Below are positions 15,186 to 23,056 of a stretch of DNA of 33,748 nucleotides, piece by piece; position 1 is the first letter of the stretch, and every line of letters starts with the position of its first letter. This DNA is from Lentisphaeria bacterium (GTDB lineage: Bacteria > Verrucomicrobiota > Lentisphaeria > Victivallales > UBA1829). The notes under the pieces were generated by a model. The model worked only from the letters and a program-made list of their open reading frames with translations. It made no database searches and was not told the DNA's origin. The stretch spans positions 1 through 33,748 of the forward strand of contig JAFYBD010000096.1 in NCBI GenBank assembly GCA_017540385.1, written 5' to 3'. The position numbers and the translations under genes are program-made.

Positions 15186-16697
15186 ATGGACCGATTTGCG
15201 AGAATGATTCAGGAAGCGCCGGGCGTGGTGCGGTTTCTGGGCGCGATCCTGCTGGCGCAGCTGATCGTGTGGACGCTCGTCCCGGACCTGCTCTATTCGA
15301 TCCTGCCGCTGGACGCGCTTGAAGCGCTTGCCTGGGGAAGCGGGTTTTCGCTCGGCAATGCGAAGCATCCGCCCCTGACCGGGTGGATCGCGGGCGTCAC
15401 GGCCGTCCTGACCGGCCACGCCGACTGGCCGATCTATCTGCTGAGCCAGCTCTGCACCGTCGGCGGCGCGGTCTGCATCTACCTGCTGGCACGCGAATTC
15501 GCCGGGCGCACGGAATCCGCCCTGGCCGCCCTGACTCCGCAGTTCATCCTCTACTACACGGTCACCTCGCCGGAGTTCAACGTGAACATGCCGCTCCTGC
15601 TGCTGTGGCCGCTGGCGGCGCTGTTCTTCGTGCGCGCCTGCAAACGCGACCGGTTCCGCGACTGGATCCTGCTGGGCGTGACCTGCGGACTGTGTTTCCT
15701 CTGCAAATACTATTCCGCGCTCCTCTACAGCGCGTTCGCAGTGTACCTGCTGATCGCGCCCGAACGCCGCCGTCTGCTCCTGCACGCCGGACCGTGGATG
15801 GCCGCCGGGGCGTTCGCCGTGGTGATCCTGCCGCACGCCATGTGGGCGGTTTCCGGCGGGCTCGCGATGATGGAGGCCTACGTGGAGAAACGCATGGCGT
15901 TCGCTCCCGACGCGACATGGTTCCACCGGCACATTCAGGGCGTGCTGATCGTCCTCGCGAACGCCGCGCTGGTCTACCTGATCCCGTTTCTGGCGTTCCA
16001 GCTGGCGAAACGCTCCCGCCCGCGCATCCCGTCCGAATCCGACCGGAGGGAAGCGGCGCTCTTCGCGGCCGTGATGACCGGCGTGCCGCTCGTGATCGTC
16101 TGCTGCATCGGGCTCTCGGGCAAAGCGATGCGCACGATGTGGCTCACCCCGCTCTTCTTTCCCGCCGGGATCCTGCTGAACGCGCTCTTCCCGCGCGAAT
16201 GGACGGCGCGCCAGCTGAAATGGTTCTGCACGGAGACCGTGATCTTCTTCCTCCTCTCCGTGACCGGCGTCGCGGTGGGCGGCATGGTGCATCCATCGCA
16301 CCGCAAACACTTCCCCGCCAGGGAATTCACCGCACAGATCGAATCCATCTACCGCGAACAGACAGGCGAGCCCCTGCGGATCGTCTTCGGCGACGCCTGG
16401 GCCGCGGGGATGTTCCGCCACTATCTGCCCGGCCACCCGCAAGGCTGCATCCGTCGGAATCCGTGCGAGGTCCAGCGGCTCGGCCCCATGCTGCGCGAAT
16501 TCGGCGGCGTGGCGGTGAGCGACGACCCGGACGATATCGACTCCGCGCTGGAGCTGTCCGGCAACCCGCCCGACACGCCCCGTACCACGTTCGAGATCGA
16601 GAGCCGCACGCTCTTCGGGAAACACCGTGTCCGGAAGATGATCGTGGCGATCCTGACCCCGGAAGCGAAAACGCGGACGGATGCGGTTCAGCGGTAG
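15186..16697 (+). CDS. GT39/PMT-like membrane glycosyltransferase (503 aa)
   Basis: About ten membrane segments fill the first ~360 residues, and a soluble C-terminal domain follows (about 365-503). The first extracytoplasmic loop has the family hallmarks DALEALAWG and KHPPLTGW (acidic residue, then HPPL), as in PMT_2/ArnT-like GT-C enzymes that transfer sugars from polyprenyl phosphate. The substrate is unknown; lipid A or protein glycosylation are both possible. Its 3' end overlaps the convergent RelE remnant by 10 bp. No clear promoter is visible in the 93-bp gap after hisG, so it may be read through from hisG. Confidence 0.88.
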   Translation: MDRFARMIQEAPGVVRFLGAILLAQLIVWTLVPDLLYSILPLDALEALAWGSGFSLGNAKHPPLTGWIAGVTAVLTGHADWPIYLLSQLCTVGGAVCIYLLAREFAGRTESALAALTPQFILYYTVTSPEFNVNMPLLLLWPLAALFFVRACKRDRFRDWILLGVTCGLCFLCKYYSALLYSAFAVYLLIAPERRRLLLHAGPWMAAGAFAVVILPHAMWAVSGGLAMMEAYVEKRMAFAPDATWFHRHIQGVLIVLANAALVYLIPFLAFQLAKRSRPRIPSESDRREAALFAAVMTGVPLVIVCCIGLSGKAMRTMWLTPLFFPAGILLNALFPREWTARQLKWFCTETVIFFLLSVTGVAVGGMVHPSHRKHFPAREFTAQIESIYREQTGEPLRIVFGDAWAAGMFRHYLPGHPQGCIRRNPCEVQRLGPMLREFGGVAVSDDPDDIDSALELSGNPPDTPRTTFEIESRTLFGKHRVRKMIVAILTPEAKTRTDAVQR

Positions 16698-16951
16698 ATT
16701 TGACGGCGGTGCCCGACTTTCAGCGCGAGGACGACGAGGCGTTCGTCCTGAATGAGGCAGATGACGCGGTAATCCTCGATCCGGTACCGCCAGAGTCCCG
16801 CGAGATTCGAGGTCAGATCCTTGCCGAAACGGCGCGGATCGAGTTCGGTTTCGATCCTTTCCTTGAGGAACACCAGAATCTTCCGTCTGATCTCCGGTGC
16901 GAGCTTGCGGAGTTACCTTGCCGCGCGTTCGTCGAATTCAACGCGCCACAT
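16688..16951 (-). pseudogene. RelE/ParE-family toxin interrupted by an in-frame TAA at codon 13
   Basis: The minus-strand frame begins at ATG 16951 (MWRVEFDERAAR), overlaps the antitoxin stop by 14 nt as RelBE pairs do, and ends in TGA at 16690-16688. Codon 13 is TAA (16915-16913). The flanks (RAAR-stop-LRKLAPEIRRKI) match the RelE core where a Gln is usual, so a CAA to TAA change is the simplest explanation. After the stop the frame continues intact for 74 residues, including LAGLWRYRIEDYRVIC and a C-terminal KVGHRRQIY. The only in-frame ATG downstream (16873) would skip the first helix. The toxin is therefore probably dead, or made only as an N-truncated form. Confidence 0.85.
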
Positions 16952-17150
16952 CGGGTTCACTCATCAGTTCGTCCAGGGAGACGGTCTTGTCAAGCGTCCT
17001 GAACCGCTCCTCGGCCAGATAAATGTCCTCCATCTCCTCCAGATGTTCTTCCAGCGCCTGGCGGATGTAGAAGGACTTCGTCCGCCCGGTTTTCCGCGAG
17101 AGAACGTTCAGACGTTTTTCCATTTCCTGTGGCAAACGCACCGCGACCAT
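16938..17150 (-). CDS. RelB-like ribbon-helix-helix antitoxin (70 aa)
   Basis: The N-terminus MVAVRLPQEMEKRLNVLSRK is a ribbon-helix-helix, followed by TGRTKSFYIRQALEEHLEEMED, typical of RelB/CopG-type antitoxins. I chose the ATG at 17150 because GGAG lies 9-12 nt upstream and the RHH starts there; the ATG at 17210 would overlap the promoter and operator. The C-terminus overlaps the broken relE start. It should bind the palindrome at 17169-17186. Confidence 0.9.
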   Translation of the reverse strand: MVAVRLPQEMEKRLNVLSRKTGRTKSFYIRQALEEHLEEMEDIYLAEERFRTLDKTVSLDELMSEPDVAR

Positions 17151-17168
17151 GATGTCATCTCCGTGTGT

Positions 17169-17186
17169 TGTTATACATGTATAACA
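17169..17186. promoter_or_regulatory. 18-bp perfect palindrome, likely RelB operator
   Basis: TGTTATACATGTATAACA is a perfect inverted repeat 19 bp upstream of the antitoxin ATG. It overlaps the -10 box, the usual position of an RHH antitoxin operator. Confidence 0.75.
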
Positions 17187-17210
17187 TAACCCTGAAAGGT
17201 AAGAAGTCAA
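17183..17210 (-). promoter_or_regulatory. relBE promoter
   Basis: TTGACT (17210-17205), 16-bp spacer, TATGTT (17188-17183) on the minus strand. The -10 overlaps the 18-bp palindrome, so binding there would block RNA polymerase. Confidence 0.65.
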
Positions 17211-17234
17211 GCGGAAACCGGGTGCAACTTGATC

Positions 17235-17272
17235 AAAAAACGCCCCCGGCTCGGAAACGGGCCGGAGGCGTT
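17235..17272 (-). terminator. Terminator after the displaced valS tail
   Basis: A 15-bp GC-rich stem (17239-17253 with 17258-17272, one mismatch and one wobble) with a 4-nt loop is followed by TTTTTT on the minus strand (17240-17235). It lies 50 nt past the stop codon in the valS-tail copy, where a valS terminator would be expected. Confidence 0.78.
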
Positions 17273-17320
17273 AATGATTCTTCGTGTTCTCGCGCAGCAG
17301 AACACTACCGCAGTCAAGGC

Positions 17321-17407
17321 GTCAGCCTTGGAAGGCCGCGAGGGATTCTTCGACGCGGGCGAGCTTGTCCTTCAGGTCGGCGAGCTGGGGCTTCACGTTC
17401 TCGACGA
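17321..17407 (-). repeat. Left copy of the valS 3' end (direct repeat, island boundary)
   Basis: These 87 bp match 20221-20307 at 83 positions, with a 59-bp identical core (17331-17389). On the minus strand they encode the ValS C-terminal end (QLADLKDKLARVEESLAAFQG and TGA), against ...FKG in valS itself. The frame upstream is not ValS. The copies are exactly 2,900 bp apart and bracket the AT-rich island. Confidence 0.92.
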
Positions 17408-17461
17408 AAAACAGTCGGTTTTTGTCTCTATGCGTTCGCGTCCCGCGTTCAGGTATAAGCA

Positions 17462-17489
17462 AATATCGTTTGTGTATATAAACGATATT
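17462..17489. repeat. 10-bp inverted repeat at the 3' end of the FGE gene
   Basis: AATATCGTTT (17462-17471) and AAACGATATT (17480-17489) are perfect inverted repeats with an 8-nt loop, overlapping the FGE stop codon. No T-run follows on the minus strand, so it is a weak terminator candidate. It could also be a recombination-related structure at the island edge. Confidence 0.6.
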
Positions 17490-19311
17490 ACTCCTGTGCT
17501 CGAACAAGAGCCAAACGAAATCCTACATCGGGCTCTCCGCTGTAGGAGAAGGCATTAGAGCGATTCGACAAGTTGCAACTACCATTAGCTGTACGATAAG
17601 AACCACCACGGATTACTTTTTTAGAACCTCCTGTAGCGGGTTTGTCGCCCTCTGTGTGATTTCTGAAACTCTCTATGTAATCATCCATACACCATTCTCC
17701 AACATTCCCAAGCATATCAAACAGACCTAACTCATTTGGGGCTTTTGTTCCAACCTGGTGTGTAATTAGATTTGAATTGGCTGAGAACCAAGCAATTTCT
17801 TCAAGCTTGTCACTTCCACTATATTTGTATCCTTTGCTCAGTGCCCCTCCACGTGCAGCATATTCCCATTGGGCATCCGTAGGGAGAGAAAACACATATC
17901 CCTCGGGACGTGTACCTTTTGTCAATGTGTTCAGTGTCTTGCAAAACTCTTGAGCATCGTTCCATGAAATGCCTGATACTGGTGTATTCTTTTTGCTTGA
18001 ATTGGTCCCCATCACGGCATCGCGCAGACCTTGAGTAACTTCAGTTATACCAATATAATATTTTTGATTGATATTTACATTATGACTTCTAAGCTTTATG
18101 TCATAGGCTGTATCAAATGAGTCGATCATTGTAAATGAGCCGGGTTGAACAGATGCCACAATTATTTTTTCATCTTTTACAGAGATTGTGAGCAGATTTT
18201 TCTCGTTAAAAGATATTGAGTTTAACAATGCCCCATAAAAAATCCTCTGTTGATAACTCCCTATTTCTTCTTTTTGTTTTTTTAGTTCCGCCATAGTTTT
18301 TTCTGCATTAGACCAATCCTTTTCTTCTATCTGTTTCTCTATTTCTTTTTTCAATGAATCGGTTCGGTTAGATGATTTCTTTTCTAATGCTTCACACTGT
18401 TTAGGATCAAGTTTAGAAAGAACAGTGAGACAGATTTTAAGTACAAAAGAATCAGAATAATCCGCAGCTATTTCTCCAATCGCTGCGTATGATTTGCATA
18501 TATTCGAAATAGATTTCTGACATGTCGCCTTTGCTTCCTTAAAATCAGTCGCATCCAATAAATTATCTATCTGTATTCCTGTATTCTTTATGTCGTTTAA
18601 TAGTGCCGCTCCTTTTTCTTGCCATGCCTTTTCTCTCCGCAAAGAATAATCTGCATTGATGAAAATAGAGAGAGGTCCTTTTATGAAGTCATTTTCAAAA
18701 TCTAAAACAGCTTGGCGCAAAGAAGCATTGTCTTCTATCCATTTTGCGTTTTGTTCAGCAATTACACTTTGTTGCTGTATTTGTGCAATGATTCTTTCCT
18801 TAGTTTTGTCATCAGTTGCACTAAGGCTTTGCTGAAAAAGAGAACTGATTGTGTTCAATGCTTTTCTCATTGCCTGAGTATGTTCGCCGAATGAGTGTTT
18901 CGGGTCATATTTGGCCGCAATGATCTTTTCAGCTCTGTTTTTTAGGGTGACTTCAGTCTTGCGTAAATCTTTCAGCTGATCGTCAACAGAAATATTGGAT
19001 TTCACTTGTACTTTTTTCTCTTCTGTTTTTATAGGTTGAATGGGTGTTTCATTTTTCTTGTTATTGGAATTGTTTGCCTCGCCTTGAATGTTCTGAAACT
19101 GTTTTAATTTTTCAAGATCCTCTTGAGCTTTTTTGTGTCCGCCCTTTGCTGCTTTTTCCAAATATATCATGCCCGTTTCAAAATCATCTTTAACAAACAT
19201 ATATTCCTTAGCTTTTTCATAATTCTTTTAAGGACTGTCGCCACAACCTGTGAGGGACATTGAAATGCAAGTTGCGGCTGCAATGAAGGCGAGAGAAAGT
19301 CTTTTTTTCAT
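17488..19311 (-). pseudogene. FGE/sulfatase-modifying-factor-domain lipoprotein with Sel1-like N-part, interrupted by TAA at codon 28
   Basis: The minus-strand frame starts at ATG 19311 with AAGGAG 6 nt upstream. It encodes a lipoprotein signal (MKKRLSLAFI...LTGC, Cys23), meets TAA at 19230-19228, then continues in frame to 17488. The continuation reads KNYEKAKEYMFVKDDFETGMIYLEKAAKGG... (a Sel1-type repeat), then a long Lys/Glu/Gln coiled-coil region. The C-terminal ~200 residues form an FGE/SUMF1 fold (LPTDAQWEYAARGG, ELGLFDMLGNVGEWCMDDY, RGGSYR, GFRLA). Only one Cys lies in the region where true formylglycine-generating enzymes have a catalytic pair, so it is not expected to modify sulfatases. 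An internal restart at ATG 19200 (AAGGA 4 nt upstream) would give a 570-aa protein without lipidation. Base use is far more AT-rich than in the neighbours. Confidence 0.85.
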
Positions 19312-19361
19312 GTCTAACTCCTTGTGTTTGGCTTGTTCTTATAGAACATGCCTATTTGTTG

Positions 19362-19390
19362 TTTATAGAAGGGGGGGGATTTGTTGTCAT
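19362..19390 (-). promoter_or_regulatory. Promoter of the FGE lipoprotein gene with an 8-C homopolymer in its spacer
   Basis: On the minus strand ATGACA (19390-19385), 17 bp and TATAAA (19367-19362) form a good promoter. The spacer contains eight consecutive C (19378-19371). AAGGAG and the ATG at 19311 follow downstream. Confidence 0.65.
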
Positions 19391-19688
19391 AATCATCAGA
19401 CAGATTAATCTTGTCATACAACAAGAATAATGTGCGCACATGGACTTGCTCTGGCTCGTTTATCAGAGATGGCAAAACAAAACCAAACCGCGAATAAAAC
19501 TGCGATTGATTTGATTGCCGTCATCTGGACGAAAAGCATTTGCCGGACAAACGGATTACCAGTTGTAGCTGGGTGAAGACTGTTTGGACGAACGGACAGG
19601 AACATAGCGGCCTCGAGTTGGAGGAGTTTTATTTCCTGCGCACGAGACAACGTCGAGATAAAAAAAGCCGGACGAATCCCCGTGCGCA

Positions 19689-19828
19689 CATCTGTAGGTC
19701 CCGCCAAGAACCTGCCCAAGAAACGCAAGAGAAACGCCCAGCAAAATACAAAGACACAAAGGTCCTTTGCTGGTATATTTCTTTTCTTGGGCAAGAAGAC
19801 AGATTGAAACTTGGCGGGTTTACAGATG
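19689..19828. repeat. ~140-bp imperfect inverted repeat (extended stem-loop)
   Basis: Three arm pairs nest in order. 19689-19708 pairs with 19810-19828 (CATCTGTA and CCCGCCAAG blocks), 19713-19723 with 19783-19793 (TGCCCAAGAAA), and 19739-19745 with 19766-19772 (CAGCAAA). They are separated by unpaired bulges around a ~20-nt loop. It could be a structured RNA, a folded recombination site or a MITE-like remnant. Confidence 0.7.
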
Positions 19829-20006
19829 CTTTTTGCTGAAATAACCGTTAAAAAGAGCGCGGAAAACAGATTTCGTAAGGGGAAAACCGTTTTCAAAACA
19901 CAATTTACACCCTGTTCCGAGAAATTCAAGCTTTTTTCTGGCTTTTTTCGGAAAAACTATGACATTGAGGAAAAAGAAAGGACGCGTTGCGTCACGCTTC
20001 GCTGGG

Positions 20007-20024
20007 GGCGCGCAGATGCGCGCC
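20007..20024. repeat. GC-rich hairpin GGCGCGC-AGAT-GCGCGCC
   Basis: A perfect 7-bp inverted repeat with a tetraloop lies inside a GC-rich patch of the otherwise AT-rich island. No gene or T-run is attached to it. Confidence 0.6.
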
Positions 20025-20157
20025 TCGGTAGCCCTCGCTCACGCTCGGCGACTCTTTTACATAAACGCGAAACGCGAACAATAGAGGAATGTGAGGACGG
20101 TGGGATGAGGATTATCCACCTCTTTTTCGGGGACGCACTACGGAAAAAGTCCTAAAC

Positions 20158-20199
20158 AAAAAAGCTCTCTCCGCGCGAACGGAGGGAGCCAGTTTTTTT
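20158..20199. terminator. Terminator after valS, possibly bidirectional
   Basis: A 10-bp stem (20164-20173 with 20180-20189, one imperfect pair) has a run of six A on the left (T on the minus strand, serving valS) and seven T on the right (plus strand). It is unrelated in sequence to the terminator after the left valS-tail copy. Confidence 0.72.
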
Positions 20200-20220
20200 G
20201 AGGTTAGCCGAAGTGGAAGG

Positions 20221-20307
20221 GTCAGCCCTTGAAGGCCGCGAGGGATTCTTCGACGCGGGCGAGCTTGTCCTTCAGGTCGGCGAGCTGGGTCTTCACGTCC
20301 TCGACGA
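20221..20307 (-). repeat. Right copy of the valS 3' end (direct repeat, in the intact valS)
   Basis: This is the last part of the intact valS gene and the partner of 17321-17407. The four differences are at offsets 8, 10, 70 and 79 of the 87-bp alignment. Confidence 0.92.
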
Positions 20308-22897
20308 CTTTCGCCGGGGCGCGGCTGACGAACTTCTCGTTGCCGAGTTTGGCTTCGGCGGCCTTGATCCAGCCGGTGAGTTCGGCTTTCTGCTTCGTGA
20401 GCTTCTCGCGTTCGGCTGCGGGATCGACCAGGCCCTTCAGCGGGAGGAAGATCGCTCCGGCGTCGCACACGATGGAGGGCGCGGGCACGCCGTCCTCGCT
20501 GGCGTAGTTTTCGAGCGAGACGCTGATGAGGGATGCGTTCAGCATGGCGGTGAGGGAATCCATCTGGGCGCAGAGGGAATCGGAGATTTCCTGCGAGGCG
20601 GCACGGATGTGGTACTCGATGCGCTTTCCGGGGGGGATGCTGTTCGACAGGCGGAGGTTGCGGCCGGCGGAGATGAGCGCGTACTTGTCGGCGGTCATTT
20701 CGGAGATCTTGTCGACGTCGGCGGGGAGCTTCAGGTCGGCCACGGGGAACGCCGCGGTCATGATGGACTGTCCATCGGCGAGGAATCCCATGCGGTGGGC
20801 GAGTTCCTCGGTGATGAACGGCATGAAGGGATGGAGCAGGCGGAGGAGCTTCCACAGCGCGTAGTCCAGCACGGCGAGCGCCTGGCGTTTCGCCTCGTCG
20901 TCGGCGTTGAACCGCGGCTTGCACGCCTCGATGAACCAGTCGCAGAAGTTGTTCCAGACGAGCTCGTAGATGTCGTGTGCGGCGGAGTGGAACCGGAATT
21001 CGCGGAGGGAGGTGTTCACGGATTCGCACGCCTTCTCCAGCGTGTTCAGCAGGTGGAGTTCGTCCTGCGTGAGCTTTTCGACCGGGATCGCGAGCGTGTC
21101 GAACGACTCGGAGACGGGGCCCTGCATGGTGCGGAACCGGCAGGCGTTCCAGAGCTTGTTCGCGAAGTTGCGGCCGAGCTCGCATTTCTCGTTGGAGTAG
21201 CGGATGTCCATGCCGACGGGGGCGATGTACACGATGGAGAAACGCAGCGCGTCGGCGCCGTAGGTCTCGATGACCTTCAGCGGGTCGGGGGAGTTGCCGA
21301 GCGACTTGCTGAGCTTGCGGCCGAGTTCGTCGCGGATGATGCTGGTGAAGTAGACGTTGCGGAACGGCAGCTCGCCCTTGAACTCGTATCCGGCCATGAT
21401 CATGCGCGCGACCCAGAAGAAGATGATGTCGGGTCCGGTCACGAGGTCGTTCGTCGGATAGAAGAACTTCTGTTCGGGCGTGTCTTCGGGCCAGCCCATG
21501 ATGGAGAACGGCCAGAGCCAGGAGCTGAACCAGGTGTCGAGCACGTCCTCCTCCTGATACCAGCCGTCGCCCTCGGGAGCGGTCATGCCCACGTAGACTT
21601 CGCGGTTTTCATCGTTCACGTCGCCGCGGTACCAGGCCGGGATGCGGTGTCCCCACCAGATCTGACGGCTGATGCACCAGTCCTGGATGTTCTCCATCCA
21701 GTGGAAATAGGTCTTGGTCCAGCGGTCGGGATAGAACTTGATGGCGCCGGAGCGCACGGCCTCGATGGCGGGCTTCGCGAGCTCGTCCATGCGGACGAAC
21801 CACTGGTCGCTGAGGAGGGTTTCGATCTCCACGCCGCCGCGCTCGGAGAAGCCGACGTTGTGGACGATGTCCTCGATCTTCTCGACGAGGCCGAGTTTCT
21901 CGAGGTCGGCGACGCACTGCTTGCGGCACTCGTAACGGTCGAGTCCGGCGTATTTGCCGCACTGGGCGTTCATGGATCCGTCGCGGTTCATGACGTTGAT
22001 GAACTCGAGGTTGTGGCGTTTGCCGACCTGGTAGTCGTTCGGGTCGTGGGCGGGCGTGATCTTCACGCAGCCGGTACCCTTCTCCGGGTCGGCGTGCTCA
22101 TCCTCGATGATCGGGATCTGACGGTCGGTGAGCGGCAGGTTTACGGTCTTGCCGACGAGGTGTTTGTAGCGCGGATCGCCCGGAGGCACGGCCACGGCGG
22201 TGTCGCCGAACATGGTCTCGGGTCGGGTGGTGGCCACGACGAGGTAGCCGGAGCCGTCGGTGAGCGGATAGCGGAAATGCCAGAACTTGCCCTTGACCTC
22301 GCGGTAGATGACTTCCTCGTCGGACAGCGCGCTCTGGGCGGCCGGGCACCAGTTGACCATGCGCTTGCCGCGGTAGATGTAGCCTTTTTCGTAGAGCTGG
22401 ACGAAAACCTTGCGGACGGCGGCGCTGAGGCCCTCGTCCATGGTGAAGCGTTCGCGGTCCCAGTCGCAGGACGTGCCGAGCTTGCGGAGCTGCTTGATGA
22501 TGGTCCCGCCGTACAGCTTCTTCCACTCCCAGACGCGTTCGATGAACTTCTCGCGGCCGAGCGTGCGGCGGTCGATGCCTTCCTTCTCGCGGAGCACCTT
22601 GTCGACTTTGCTCTCGGTGGCGATACCGGCGTGGTCGGTGCCGGGGAACCAGCAGACTTCTTCGCCCATCATCCGGTGCCAGCGGATCAGGATGTCCTGC
22701 AGGGTGTTGTTCAGCACGTGGCCCATGGTGAGGATGCCGGTCACGTTCGGCGGCGGGATCACGATGGAATAGGGCTTCTTGCTGGGATTCGGGACGCCGT
22801 GGAAACGTTTGTTCGCTTCCCATTCGGCGTACCATTTCTCTTCGATTTCAGCGGGCAGATATGCTTTCGGCATCTCCGGCATTTTGACGGTCTCCAT
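20222..22897 (-). CDS. valS: Valyl-tRNA synthetase (891 aa)
   Basis: ValS charges tRNA-Val and edits mischarged threonine. The class I HIGH motif is TMGH (residues 57-60) after PPPNVTG, and the KMSKS motif is KLSKS at 528-532 in RDELGRKLSKSLGN. The CP1 editing domain (TTRPETMFGDTAVAV) lies between them. The C-terminal coiled coil ends in VEESLAAFKG. I prefer the ATG at 22897; a TTG at 22930 would add 11 residues. Its last 87 bp have a second copy at 17321-17407, so the present 3' end may have been supplied by the inserted island. Confidence 0.96.
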   Translation of the reverse strand: METVKMPEMPKAYLPAEIEEKWYAEWEANKRFHGVPNPSKKPYSIVIPPPNVTGILTMGHVLNNTLQDILIRWHRMMGEEVCWFPGTDHAGIATESKVDKVLREKEGIDRRTLGREKFIERVWEWKKLYGGTIIKQLRKLGTSCDWDRERFTMDEGLSAAVRKVFVQLYEKGYIYRGKRMVNWCPAAQSALSDEEVIYREVKGKFWHFRYPLTDGSGYLVVATTRPETMFGDTAVAVPPGDPRYKHLVGKTVNLPLTDRQIPIIEDEHADPEKGTGCVKITPAHDPNDYQVGKRHNLEFINVMNRDGSMNAQCGKYAGLDRYECRKQCVADLEKLGLVEKIEDIVHNVGFSERGGVEIETLLSDQWFVRMDELAKPAIEAVRSGAIKFYPDRWTKTYFHWMENIQDWCISRQIWWGHRIPAWYRGDVNDENREVYVGMTAPEGDGWYQEEDVLDTWFSSWLWPFSIMGWPEDTPEQKFFYPTNDLVTGPDIIFFWVARMIMAGYEFKGELPFRNVYFTSIIRDELGRKLSKSLGNSPDPLKVIETYGADALRFSIVYIAPVGMDIRYSNEKCELGRNFANKLWNACRFRTMQGPVSESFDTLAIPVEKLTQDELHLLNTLEKACESVNTSLREFRFHSAAHDIYELVWNNFCDWFIEACKPRFNADDEAKRQALAVLDYALWKLLRLLHPFMPFITEELAHRMGFLADGQSIMTAAFPVADLKLPADVDKISEMTADKYALISAGRNLRLSNSIPPGKRIEYHIRAASQEISDSLCAQMDSLTAMLNASLISVSLENYASEDGVPAPSIVCDAGAIFLPLKGLVDPAAEREKLTKQKAELTGWIKAAEAKLGNEKFVSRAPAKVVEDVKTQLADLKDKLARVEESLAAFKG

Positions 22898-22935
22898 TCG
22901 GGGGTCGGTTGATAAAAATGATGATGTCAATCTTT

Positions 22936-22964
22936 AATATAGCACCATTTCGGACATTTTCCCA
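22936..22964 (-). promoter_or_regulatory. Likely valS promoter (extended -10)
   Basis: TATATT (22941-22936) preceded by TGC, about 40 nt before the ATG. The -35 region (TGGGAA with 17-bp spacing) is poor, so the extended -10 would have to carry recognition. Confidence 0.55.
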
Positions 22965-22994
22965 TAAAAAGACGCGAAAACTTGCGCCTTTTTT

Positions 22995-23023
22995 TTGAAA
23001 AAAAGACGTTCCGGGGGTATAGT
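22995..23023 (+). promoter_or_regulatory. rpoN promoter
   Basis: TTGAAA (22995-23000), 17 bp, TATAGT (23018-23023), about 35 nt before the rpoN ATG. It is divergent from the valS promoter. Confidence 0.82.
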
Positions 23024-23056
23024 ATCTGCCGTATTTAACTCAATCGGGGAAACGAA

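Larger units (their letters stand above)
19391..20157. other. Island segment without a convincing gene
   Basis: About 770 bp between the FGE promoter and the valS terminator. Several short frames are open on both strands, for example 19540-19839 (+, 99 aa, Arg/Lys/Glu-rich) and 19414-19929 (-, 171 aa). None has a good ribosome site or a recognisable domain. The segment contains the large imperfect stem-loop at 19689-19828 and a GC-rich patch near 19980-20055. No integrase, transposase or reverse transcriptase is seen. Confidence 0.6.

Noticed and set aside
17488..17640. The FGE C-terminus followed by a hairpin (17462-17489) resembles a diversity-generating retroelement variable region.
   Set aside because: No reverse transcriptase, no accessory protein and no A-substituted template repeat were seen in the window.
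16913..19230. Recoding of TAA as a sense codon, prompted by two in-frame TAA stops (relE and FGE).
   Set aside because: TAA ends several intact genes here (lipoprotein at 958, rpmJ, rpoA), so it is an ordinary stop in this genome.
19469..19576. A short plus-strand frame of 35 codons beginning MAKQNQTANK.
   Set aside because: It has no clear Shine-Dalgarno or promoter and no known family; too weak to annotate.
19414..19929. A 171-aa minus-strand frame and an overlapping 99-aa plus-strand frame (19540-19839).
   Set aside because: No ribosome sites and no recognisable domains. They overlap each other and the inverted repeat at 19689-19828, so they are probably chance frames.
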